From positions 8,248,501 through 8,312,500 of the forward strand of contig JBANSL010000016.1 of assembly GCA_037127255.1 (NCBI GenBank): DNA of 64,000 bases, given 5' to 3'. The position numbers were made by a program, and so were the translations under genes. This document shows, piece after piece, positions 10,164 to 20,905 of this stretch. The notes beneath the pieces are model-generated. The model made no database searches, was not told the origin of the DNA, and saw only the letters and a list, made by a program, of their open reading frames with translations. The stretch is from Persicaria tinctoria. Its lineage: Eukaryota > Streptophyta > Magnoliopsida > Caryophyllales > Polygonaceae. How positions within the stretch are numbered: position 1 is the first letter of the stretch; each line of letters opens with the position of its first letter.

Positions 10164-12110
10164 GTTTAGAAGCGATTTTTGTTAGTATTAACCGGTTGAT
10201 CATTAATCATTTGTTCTACTTCTTCCGATTTGGAAGTTTCAGAATGAGATTGCTGTTCGCGTCAATTGCTACGGCGACGGCGGAGAAGACGCGCCACCTC
10301 GTATTGCCGTCCACTTCCAGTCCTGTTGAGGATTCCTCGGCCCGGGCACTCTGCGCCGCCGGAGCCGCTCCCTTTCGAGGCAGGGGAGTTTTCGCCCAAG
10401 GAGATCGGCGCCGTTGTTTCCACGCAAAGATCGAGCAACGTCTCTTCGTCGAGCCGGAGACTCTACCGAAATTCTGGGAGATCTCTTCCCTCTTCCCAGC
10501 CAATTCGTTCTGGTTCGAGAGATGCGCAGCCAGCCTCACAAGATCGACGAGAGGGCGCTGCTTCCTATGCCGAGATCGCTTCGCCGACTTCGGTGAACGC
10601 AGGAGCCAGAAGCAATAGAGGCTTCGATCCTCTCTCTCGATCGTGTGGGGCTTGTTTCAGGGGTTCCCATTCCACGGAGCGGTCGATGGCGGTTGGAGTG
10701 TGGATCGACTCGGACCCATCGGCAGTAGTGGCTCCAGTTTATGTCATCGATCGCAGGAGTGTTGGAGATCGACCAGATGCGGCGGTGCCCTACATCCTCT
10801 TCAAAAATCGAAGCAAGGTCGTAGTCATGGCAGAGGTGGAGGGGCTAACTCAGATTTCCAGTCTGGTCTAAGATGAAATCAGATTTGATGGAGGCAAATT
10901 AGGGTCGATCCACTGCTGCCGGCCCGCCGTGGAGTCCTCCGTAGCCGGATTCGGTGACACTAGCTAATTTCTTGGGAGTAATTAGTGTATTATATTAATA
11001 TATTGAATTGATGTGCAGATTCATTCTGGCTCCCAATTGATTATATCATAGAGAGCAAAGGAAAGAAGCAGGGAACACGGCTGAGGAGATGAGCGGTGTC
11101 GGTGCTCTCAATTCACTCTACAGCCGGCTATGATGGCCGAGAAGGGGCGCGCTGAGCTCGAATCATGCACCCTGCTTTCAAAGACTTGAGTTGGCTCTCA
11201 GCTTGTAGATTGGACCAACAAAAGGTTGGATTGAGCCTCGATCGGTCGATTGCGAGGGAATTGATTTCCGGCTAGTGCGATCCTGGTCACTTGAACCTGC
11301 AAAGTATGTACGCAGTGGCTGAGTAACTCCGGCGAGGAGGCGGAGAACCAGTCCGGCTCTGGTTCATTTTCTCGAAGCAACAACTTCGGTTTTTGAGGAT
11401 AGTAGCAGAGGCAGCTCGGTGATTGTGTACTCCAGCATCACCATGGACATGGAAGGTATATTTATACTTTGCCTTAATTAATTAAGACATATCTTGACTT
11501 AATTGATATGGCAGTGTTTTGATTTCTTCAAACTAGGCCATTTCTTCGGTCTTTCGGTAGAAATTAGAATTGGAAGTAAATCATTGTGATGATGCTAATT
11601 AGTGGAATAAAAACTAATATATGTGGTATTAGTTTATTGATAGCATGACCGAATATATGGCAACTAGCTAAGATTTATGAGAAAGAAAAAATAAGTGCAT
11701 AAATACATCCTAGTTTCAATTTCGAATCACTTGATTTATGAACTGGGTGATTGCAAATTGATTAAAATGTGCTATCATGATGATTTTGTATAACCCAAGT
11801 TTAACTTGTGTGGTTAATTTCATGATGCGACGTATGTGGAGTGGCACTGGGATGTTGGTAGCAAAATCATTTGCTATGGTTGCTAGAGATAGGATTTAAA
11901 GAAGCTCAGGATGGTAATGAACCAGTTGAGTCTTCACCATGGTCATACGAAGGATCTTCTTCTACCGATCGAGAACACTCGTGTTGGCCTATTTTGTGAG
12001 ATAAGTTTGAAATTAATCTGGCAAGCAATTCTTGCTTTATTTATTAATTTTAACTATACAAAAATGCATATATGTTGATCGGGTTCATGTGCATATGCTT
12101 TATTAAACTA
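10164..12110 (+). other. Internal leader region with GC-rich unassigned ORFs
   Basis: Internal sequence between the 5' LTR and the nested Helitron. From 10250 to 10870 it is far more GC-rich than its surroundings and open in several frames (201 codons at 10266-10871, 166 at 10118-10618). No gag, protease or integrase motif is recognised in any frame. It may be retroelement leader or captured sequence. From 11460 to 12110 it is AT-rich and non-coding. Confidence 0.4.
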
Positions 12111-14354
12111 CTAGTTTAGTACCCGTACTTTTGTGCGGTCTATTTTTTTAAATTAATATATTTAGTATTTAAAAAATGTATAAAAAAAATCTAATCTAGC
12201 TCGGTTGAAAAAAGTTTTTCATAGACATATCATGAGAATATTCATAGAAGAGATATATGATAGATATTTAGCAAATTGAAACAAATCCTAACAGATATAT
12301 GACATATATTTGTGGATTTGGATTTAGTTCTTATCAATTAATAACTAACAAATTCTTATCACTTTATAACAAACAAATCCTACATGATTAATTTTATGAT
12401 TAATACTAATTACTAATTAAAATCAATATATCTAATTAACAAATCCTATATATAAAAAATCCTAAGAAACAAATCCTATGGAATTAATTCTATGATTAAT
12501 ATTAGTTACTAATTACTGATCAACAAATCCTATATAAAAAAAAAAAATCCTAACCAAAAAATCCTACAATACTGGCTCCATAACCATGAGATTCATTTGT
12601 ATATCCAACCATCCTTAGCACCCCAATGACATCTAATAAAAATGTTAATAATCTTAGAAAATACGAAGAACTAAATTAATATATAAAGTTAGCTAATTAA
12701 ATCACGTACCAACCATACGACTATAATCGACATTTAATTTGGACTCAAAATTAACTCGAACTCGACAAATTGAAATCCGTGCATCGGAATAGATGGTTGC
12801 TCAATCTGAGTGATAAAGGTATTACTGAATAGTAAAATACGATGTTTGAATGGACTACATCGGACTTTAACAGTGTGTTTGTAGACACCAAAATCCTTGA
12901 TGGAATACATAAGCCCTTCTACCATGTGTTCGACCATGGTTAAATATTTATTTGTAGCGGACGCTTGTATCTTCGAACCCTGCACATAAATTGTAAATGT
13001 AAATGTTTAGGAGTAAGTTGTAAATGTTTATGTGTGTACAGATATGATGATGATGATTTTTTTATATATATTTTTGATTTCGTAGTTGGACTTTCCGTGA
13101 CGGGTGACTACCGAATTTGAAATATAACAAATCTAAAAATAAACAATAAACACACTAATCAATCTCACTACCAAAAAAAAAATCAATATTTAAACATAAA
13201 TACCTTTTCATCGATCAAAATAATGTCAATCGAATGAACTGTTCCAGGATTAGTGTAGCTTAGGGTTTTCAACATTCTTAAAACACGGACAATTATATTC
13301 CATCGAATTCTTGAGGTGTTTTGTTCTTGTGGTAGTAACTCGTCCAGGTAATGAAATTGCACATCGCCTACAAAAATCAGTTTTATCGTGCATCAATGAA
13401 GTGAAGAAGATGATTGCAGTGTTAATAAATTAAATACTTAACGATAATAGATTATAGGGATATATATAACCAATTGTCCCTATAAATTAAATATCTAACG
13501 TAGCTCTCCTTTTCACATTAATTACCGTTGTTCTCTATGGGTGTCTTGCCTTTGTTTTTTGACATCGCGTGATTCTCTGCATATAGCCGCAATTAGATCA
13601 AAAATACAAATGCCAAAAATCTCAGCATGAACACATATTAGGATAATAGCTAGTCCCAAAGAATGAAGAGAGCACAGAAAGGATATTGACATCACCTTAG
13701 TCTTGTTCATCAAACAACCAGAAGAGAGCACAGAAAGTAGATTAATCTTCAAAATAAAATAAAATAAAACTATCGATAGCCGGCTGATGGGATCAAAATC
13801 AATAGTATATATTTACATCAAGTTCACTTTATAAAGATTTGGTTAGGAATTCAACTAAATTAGATAAGTTTAGATTTTAACAACAATTTAACAAACAATT
13901 AAAACAAATCGATTAAAAACTATCAAAAAAATTAAAATAAATTAATTAATCTATATTATAATATTAAAGGAGAAGTTCCCTAATCTTCAAATTAAAAAAA
14001 AAGCTACGCCGGATGAGTGATTTAGGGGATCCAAATCAATCATGTATATTAAGATTAGGCAGGTAGACTACGATACTAACCAAATCTTTGATTAGATAAG
14101 TTTAGATCAAAATCAATACGTAGTAGTATATGTTTAAATCGTTGATTGTTAAGATTTGGTTTAAATCGTTGATTGTTAAGATTTGGTTATGATCTAAACT
14201 TATCTAATTAAAAATTAAAATAACAAACAATTAAAATAAATCAATTAAAATTAAAAAACCATTAAAATAATTCGATTAATCTAAAAAAACACTACATTAA
14301 AGGAGAAGCTGCCACATGTCGTAGGCAACTTCTCCTTTAGTATTATAATATAGA
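12111..14354 (-). mobile_element. Non-autonomous Helitron (2244 bp)
   Basis: Read on the minus strand it begins TCTATATTATAATACTAAAG at 14354 and ends ACTAAACTAG at 12111. A hairpin-forming ACCGCAC/GTACGGGT sequence lies just before the CTAG end. The flanks are A on the 5' side and T on the 3' side, the Helitron insertion signature. It carries an RPA-like gene fragment but no Rep/helicase. A second Helitron-like 5' terminus (TCTATATTATAATATTAAAG) lies on the plus strand at about 13951, suggesting rearrangement or nesting. Confidence 0.75.
12560..13367 (-). pseudogene. RPA1-like OB-fold gene fragment inside the Helitron
   Basis: Three minus-strand exons with consistent splice sites and phases: 13367-13204, 12979-12710 and 12632 to about 12560. 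Exon 1 has WNIIVRVLRM and DIILIDEK, as in the first OB fold of plant Helitron-associated RPA1-like proteins. Exon 2 has GSKIQAS, VEGLMYSIKDFGV and CSPFKHRILL. Exon 3 begins in DVIGVLRMVGY. Replication protein A binds single-stranded DNA. The 5' exon and the rest of the protein are missing, so this is probably inert. Its presence supports the Helitron call. Confidence 0.65.
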
Positions 14355-14652
14355 TGATCATGAATTCATGATATGCCTCTTTCCGTTTGAGCTTGGATAT
14401 ATCCTTATGCATGCATATATGTAAATGTTGATCGATGACATGATATTAGGACATATATAGGAAGATGTTTCTTTGAGATAACTCCATAAATGCTCCTAAC
14501 CTCTAACTTGGTTGTTGATGATCAAAATAAGGTGATATGTGCATAAATGTGAAACGTGCTAAATACTTTTTTAAACCCGTAATTGAGAGGACCACTAGAT
14601 TGTTTGAGTTAAATTTGATGTTAAACTCTAAAAGCAAGTGTGGTAAAGGTGT
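14355..14652. other. Spacer of the LTR element between Helitron and CACTA
   Basis: About 300 bp of AT-rich sequence belonging to the host LTR element. No motif is recognised. Confidence 0.4.
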
Positions 14653-15414
14653 CACTACTAGAATTCTGTTCTTAGATATCGGGTATAAACCGATGTTAAT
14701 AAAAAAAAAATTCAACGTGTTAGTGGGTGGTGTTAAAAATCCAAACTTTACCACATCGATTTATAACCGATGTCTATAATGATTTATAACATTGTTTTTA
14801 TTGTTGATAACGATTTAAGTATGTTGATATAATGACGTTTTTGTTGATGAACCTAATGTTAAACCATTATTATTTTGCATTTCTAGTCATTTAAAGGTTC
14901 GTAGGAAAACCCAAAACATCACATTAACATCGCTATTTTTTATAAACATGATGTTTTACATTAATAAACACATCGATTATGAATTATTCAATTTGTGCAT
15001 AATATTTTTTCATGTTTAATTTTTTATAATCTTTTATATAAATATAATGAACCACATTTAATATTTTAAAAGTCGATGTTATTTATATATTTTCAAATAT
15101 TTTTTTTTATGAAAAACGATGTTTTGGTATTTTATCACATCGTTTTATATTACAATTTTGACATATACGGGGTTTTAGAAATCGATTTGTATACCTATGA
15201 TCGACGTATCCATAAAGATAGACATCGTTTTCTCTCTCTGGAGTCCGATGTTTTCCATCAAATACACTAATCATCCAATACCCCTGTTGATCTATAATGT
15301 GACCCTGTTTTGGCTAATAGAAACTTAAACATTCTGAAAGACCAACACATGCATTAAATAATAAAAAATAAACAATGTTCTTGATTGCAATAACCCGTCT
15401 AAATGTCTAATATA

Positions 15415-15450
15415 CATTGCACTACTAGAATTCTATACATTGCACTCTAT
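15415..15450. repeat. Internal TIR echo within the CACTA element
   Basis: TATACATTGCACT occurs twice, separated by ACTAGAATTC, so CACTACTAGAATTC, the first 14 bases of the element's TIR, recurs about 770 bp inside the left end. It may record an earlier nested insertion or abortive transposition. Confidence 0.4.
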
Positions 15451-16492
15451 TCCTCCCTTTCCTACTAGAGCTCCACAGACTCGACCCGGATCAGAGCTGA
15501 CCACCAGAGCATCGTCTTCATAAACGCGTTAACGTAGGACGGATGGTGATCAAAGGCGTCGATTGAGGCCCTCTAGAGCGTCGAGGTCATGGCATCTCTG
15601 TCACAAAAGCCTGCCCCTATGGTGTTGTAAATCTAATTTGATTTAAAAAAGTAAAGTGCATTAAGAGAATCAATCAAGGAATAATACACAAACTTTTCAA
15701 AAAGTTTATAATTATGCTAAAAATTGCAAAACTACAAGAAATACTTGCAAAACCAAATAAATATATCCCACTATAAATGTGAAATACAAATGCATATATA
15801 AAGGAAGTTGTGATAAACTTACATTTTAAATAATTTCGAGGGCACCCATCAATGTTGAGAATTGAAAATCAGAACATTTTGAATGAACAGATTCCTTACT
15901 GATGTCATCTAGTTTATAGCTTAAGCACTCACTTCATTCTTTTCTGACTATTTTAAAAAATCATTAGTTAACTCATGATGATAATGACAACTTATACACG
16001 CTTGCCCCGTCCCCTTTTATTTGCCAAATCACACAAACTTTTTTTCTGTGATTGACTTGCCATTTTTTATTTATTTATTTAGGCAGATTATGCACCCACA
16101 CAATAGGCCATACTCTTTGGCCACAGATCATTTATTTGCTAAAAATGAATGGTGCTTGGTTAGTTATGCTTATCTGTTTTACAACTATTATTAGTAGCAT
16201 GGCTAGAATTAGCAGAAAAAATAAACCTTAAATCACTAAGACACATAACATTAATTTGGATTTGATCGGGTTAGAATTCGCAGAAAAAATAAGAGTGTAT
16301 CAATAAAAATCAATAAATCAAAATAATTACAGAAAATGGTTTAGACCCAAAGGTATAGAGCTTGAAACAAGGAACTAAAATTAAACAGAGCAAAAAATAG
16401 GCAAACGGGAAAGAGATAAGTATAAAAGGAATTGAATTAACCTGATAAGCAGACAGAAAAAAAAATCGAGATAGCTATTGGTTGAGATCTAC

Positions 16493-17063
16493 CTTCGGGG
16501 TGCTTGCTGCCACCGGACGACTCGCTGGAAGTCGGCTATAACAGGTCCATCAGCTTCATTTGGCTCAAGCAAAAGAGTTTCCCTGGCCTAGATATGTACA
16601 AGATTTTCAGTACAAAATCACATAAAATAATTTTGTTTTAAAAGAGAAGCAATAGAAGAAAAGCAGGCAGCAGTAGAAGAAAAAAGATGATATGGATGAG
16701 AGATGCAGAAAAGCGAGAAGAGAAACGCAAAAGATTGATATTAGGTGTGAGAATCGAAACATCAATTAAGATCTAAAAGAGACGGACACAACTGACATCT
16801 AATGGGAAGAAAAAAATCTACAAATTCTATGCAGAACTCCCTACAGCAACATATTGATCATCTTCAGTTGGTTTTCAATGTCATAAAGGTAAACACCAGT
16901 ACATATAACTGGTTGCATCTAAAGACATTCTTACAAACTATACACCAACTTTGAATATCAAGCTATTTATTATATATTAAAGTACCACGAGAGGATTAAT
17001 ATACCTCATCTACTGCATAAATAATCATACTATGTCCAGAATACATGCATGTAACATCTCCAG
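16493..17063 (-). pseudogene. Unidentified candidate exons in the CACTA element
   Basis: Two minus-strand segments look like exons with canonical borders: 16587-16493 (ATCTAG acceptor, GTAGAT donor; encodes ETLLLEPNEADGPVIADFQ) and 17063-17005 (GTAG acceptor, GTATAT donor; encodes GDVTCMYSGHSMIIYAVDE). I do not recognise the parent gene or genes. They lie 3' of the epsin fragment on the same strand. Confidence 0.35.
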
Positions 17064-17590
17064 CTACAAAAGTGTTTAACGTAAAGATCAGTGGTGAAAC
17101 AGGATTATAAACGCATTTAAGAATGAATTGATTAATATGAATTGTTGATTCTATATATTCAAATTTATTTTTGATTACTTTAAAATTTAAAGACTTTAGT
17201 CTTCTGTTCTAACTAAAAAATTATCGTATACCATTCTCAATTTGTCATAAAAGACAACATTTATGTTTGTCATAAAAGACAACATTTATATGTAATCAGT
17301 GGTTCTAAGTTAGTACATTAATAGAATTGAAGCAATACTAAAAGTAAAAAACGAATTAAATATAGCTTCAGAAAATGGGAAGCATGAATGTAAAATACAA
17401 ATCATGTGAGAGCATACACTGTGAAGGAGCTCGAATTGCATAGTGTGTAGAGACTAGTAAGATCTGAATCAAGAAATATAACCAGCTTAAGCACTATAGA
17501 AAATAAATAAGCAAATAAGCATTCTTAGTAAAGCTATTTATGACTGGAAAACTGAACATGTGACTAATACATTGCACTATCATAGCTCAC

Positions 17591-18104
17591 ATCAAAGCCT
17601 CCATGTTTGCTACTACTCAAGGAACTACTCTTACCAAAGGAAGTTGCACTAAACTTGGAAGCCATCCCTGTTAATGAAACTCCAACATACCTATACCAAG
17701 AGAAATAAGTTGTCTAACAAAACAGCACAAAACTACAATGCAACATGTTAAACACAGACTTACTTGTCACATGTAGCAACAGCCTTATTTCAAACTTCTT
17801 GTATTTTTTCTCTATTATTTAAGTCCCACAATGGTTTCTTCCTTATTTCTTACATTAATCCCCACATCTTTCTCATTGGGCTCAACATGTTCAAAACCTG
17901 CAAGTGATTTTACCATGCAACAAACAACCAAACAACCAAATAAAAAATCAGAAACAATTAGAATACACACACACGCGCACACTGTAAATAACACAAACAG
18001 GGATTAAATGAGAGTTGTACCGAGATCTGGAAGGTATGCTCAATAATGTCATCTACTGCTCTTTCAGATCCATTGGCTATAAGATATTCTATAACAGTCA
18101 ATGT
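17591..18104 (-). pseudogene. Captured epsin (ENTH domain) gene fragment
   Basis: Three minus-strand exons with canonical splice sites. Exon 18104-18021 encodes [20 protein letters not shown] and IIEHTFQIS. Exon 17897-17764 encodes FEHVEPNEKDVGINVR and a degraded REKIQEV segment with in-frame stops. Exon 17690-17591 encodes YVGVSLTGMASKF and a Ser-rich stretch. This order matches the second half of the ENTH domain of plant epsins (phosphoinositide-binding adaptors of clathrin traffic) and the linker after it. The N-terminal half of ENTH and the clathrin/adaptor-binding tail are absent. The stops show that the fragment is not under selection as epsin. Confidence 0.8.
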
Positions 18105-19076
18105 CTGGTCAATGGTAAGAGAAGAAAGTTAGGAGTGGACAAAGAAAATGCAGAGACTGCATATATAAAGTTAATGTTGATGATAGGAGCAGAAATACAG
18201 GTGACATAACATGCCAACTAAAGAGATAACTAGGGAGTTTAAGGATCAAAATGTATCCGTTGCGAATCCTAAGTTGTCTTTGGCAGAGGAGTACATATTT
18301 TAAGACTTTATGGTGTTTCATAGCCATATTGTATTCACAAGTTCACAAACATATAGTTGGCAAGACATAAAAGGCCAATGGCAATCCACCTACCCTGATT
18401 TTTTTACTTGCTATTCTACATGGTCAAATGCATAAAAGCATAGCACAAAGCAAGTCATTATGTTCAACGTACAACACCATTCGATTCCTAAAAATTATGT
18501 TTAAATTAAATAATAGCAGCAACATATGATGCTAGCACTACACACTGAATCTTTGACATCTTGTATCCCATTCCACACATGAACAAGGAAGCAATTTTCT
18601 CAAAGGTGCACTTTTCTCCATTTACAAATAGAGAAAGCATGTTTACCATCATTAGTTGAATGGGACTAAAACAACTAATTATGTATTTTGGTTATACTTT
18701 GTTCCTAGTGAAAGCCTAAAGTTCAGAATCTGGGTAAGATTACTAAGGCATCACTCTCCAAAAATAAAGCAGATGTTACATGCAAAATGAACCACAAAAG
18801 CATATTTCCAGAATACGCTATTCTGTCAAGGGAATGGAAGATTTAATGTGCATGATATTTAGAGCACAAAATTCTAAAATCCTCTAAGGTGAAGAGGCTA
18901 ACTTGTATTTTTGGTTGATATAATAAACATACAAAACAATAAATCATAGACTGGCAACTGAAAGCTTATAAGGTCAAGCCCAACACCGGAAAGGTAGAAT
19001 AGCAGATTACCACATGAATCAATGAAACCATCTTGTAACAGTAAATAACAAATATAAAGCTTTATTGCAATGGTAC

Positions 19077-19220
19077 CTGTTTAATATTGTTACTAGTGGC
19101 TAAAGTATATTCAAAGTGCCTAATGTGAGGGCCAATGAAAAGCGCTAAAGAACCAGTTTCTTCAAATGTAGAACCCCCATGATTGCCACTATCCATCTTT
19201 CCATGATCACTTACGGCAAC
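19077..19220 (-). pseudogene. Captured exon of a GPI ethanolamine-phosphate transferase gene
   Basis: One open 48-codon minus-strand exon with a TTTTGCAG acceptor on its right and a GTACC donor on its left. It encodes VAVSDHGKMDSGNHGGSTFE followed by ETGSLALFIGP. SDHGM-x-GNHGG and EET-x-LALF are signature motifs of the alkaline-phosphatase-like catalytic domain of PIG-G/GPI7-type enzymes, which add ethanolamine phosphate to the GPI anchor in the ER. DH and H are metal ligands in the family. The family's usual Met after SDHG is Lys here. No neighbouring exons of this gene were recognised. Confidence 0.75.
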
Positions 19221-19722
19221 CTGCAAAAGCACTCATATGAAATAATCAAATAAATAAATAAAAATGGACAAAATAGTAGACCCTATTAAAATAATTTTAA
19301 CCAGTTTTAACATAAATTTGATGATCTAAACAAAGCAGAAGTGCTTTAAATACACTGCTAGTAGCAAAGATTTTTGTGCATATTGACCTACCCCTAGGAG
19401 GTGAAAACATCACTTAGTACTGCTATTGGACTATTTGAAGGAAAGGGGTTAGTTATATTTTCATGTCCCATGTGATTGACTTAGATTTTATACTTCCATC
19501 ATGGACTACATAATCCATTGATTGGTCATTTAATCAATGGGATTACATTCCCCAAGGATAATCATTTGGCACTTGGCTTAGCTAGGCTTAAACTGATATG
19601 AAAGACTAATTGAATTCAAATACACAAATAACTTACGCAGCGAGAAATTTCTCTTCTCTAAATTGCACAAAAATTAAACATATATTGAATAGAAATTAAA
19701 CAGATAAACAACATATACCTAC

Positions 19723-20584
19723 CTACCTATTTTGGTGAGCAAAATCGATTGGAGAGAGGGCAACCCTAAACCGCCAGAGAGAGAAAAAAAAACAGAAATT
19801 CAAGGTTAACAATGGGGATCTGTGGGATCTAGGTAGTTTTGTAGCAAGAGGAGAGAAGAGATTACATATCGATCTGCGAGAAACCTCTTTTAAGTGTTCA
19901 ATTTCTTGAGACCATTTAGTGTCACTCATCTACCCCATCGAACTCCCGAATCCAGATCCCTATTTCATTTATCCAAATCAAACCCTAATTAAGCTTGTGA
20001 ATTGAAAGAAAAAATGGGGCAAACTGACCTTCAAATCCTGCACCTAAACGAGGACGAGCTCTGCCCCACCACCGCCTGTAGCCGCTGGTAGGTTTGAAAC
20101 CGATGCCACCAAACCTGTCAACCCGAACGCGGAGTTCATGTCCAGAACAATCGACTTTGAATCGCCTAAACCTAATTCCACCACAACTGCAGACTTGCAC
20201 TCGCAAGAGAGAATGAGAACCAAAGATGAGGTCGCAAAAGAGAGATGACAAAGGACTGAGAGAGGTGTTAGAGGAAGAGGGGTATTGCTTTAGATCTGAG
20301 AAAAAGGAGCGGAAATAAGTTAACCCTCATATCTGGAAAAAAAGGGGTTGAAAGAAAGCGGACGTACAAATCTATAGAGAAGGTGAGAGAAGGCTTACCA
20401 ATTAGGTTTCCGAGTTCTGAGAAGGAGGGTCACCATCTTCATAGTCGCCAACCAAGGGAAAGAGATAGGGGAGGAGACGAGAGCAACACCATTGACGAAT
20501 TTGAGGTTCTTCCGAGAAGCTAGAGGAAGGTGAATGATCGGAGAAGACGGGAGAGGTTGCACTTGCAGATCTGATAGGGTTCGT

Positions 20585-20620
<36 letters not shown>

Positions 20621-20640
20621 AGTGGATGTGGGTTCGATAT
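19723..20640 (-). other. Promoter/5'-exon-like region in the CACTA element
   Basis: Going down the minus strand from a (GA)n microsatellite (about 20587-20617) there is a pyrimidine-rich leader-like stretch, an ATG near 20518, an exon-like end with a GTAAGC donor near 20399, and small ORFs at 20251-19985 and 19929-19723. None is recognised. The position, 5' of the GPI-transferase and epsin exons on the same strand, suggests a captured gene start that could drive a chimeric transcript. Confidence 0.35.
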
Positions 20641-20905
20641 AACATTATAACCTTCCCTGATTTTAGAAAACCCAAAAAAATTTCTAAGTATTTAAATCCC
20701 GCATTTCAACTTTTAGGATTCATCTCCGCGTCTTTCAATTTTTTAAAATTAACCATTTAACATCAGTCGAATAGCTTGAACCTTGTTTAAATTTTTATTA
20801 ACATCAAAATTTTAATAACTGATGTAATAGAATAATTTTACATCATGCGTTTTTCTGATTGATTTAAAACATGTGATGTCTATTAACACAATTCTAGTAG
20901 TGTGT

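Larger units (their letters stand above)
14653..20902. mobile_element. Pack-type CACTA (En/Spm) transposon, 6250 bp, non-autonomous
   Basis: The left end starts CACTACTAGAATTCTGTT at 14653 and the right end is its inverse (AACACAATTCTAGTAGTG, ending 20902), an imperfect TIR of about 28 bp. The flanking TSD is TGT on both sides (14650-14652 and 20903-20905), matching the 3-bp TSD of CACTA elements. Both ends carry many short direct and inverted subterminal copies of an ACATCG(G/A)TT-like motif, as expected for this superfamily. No transposase-like ORF exists inside; the largest ORF is under 90 codons. Minus-strand exon pieces of at least two plant genes are carried. Confidence 0.85.

Noticed and set aside
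13960..13990. A second complete Helitron on the plus strand
   Set aside because: Only a TCTATATTATAATATTAAAG 5'-like end is present; no matching 3' hairpin and CTAG end could be paired with it.
18541..18665. Another captured exon (frame MMVNMLSLFVNGEKCTFEKI)
   Set aside because: No convincing splice borders and no family recognised; the other frames are also partly open, so it may be chance.
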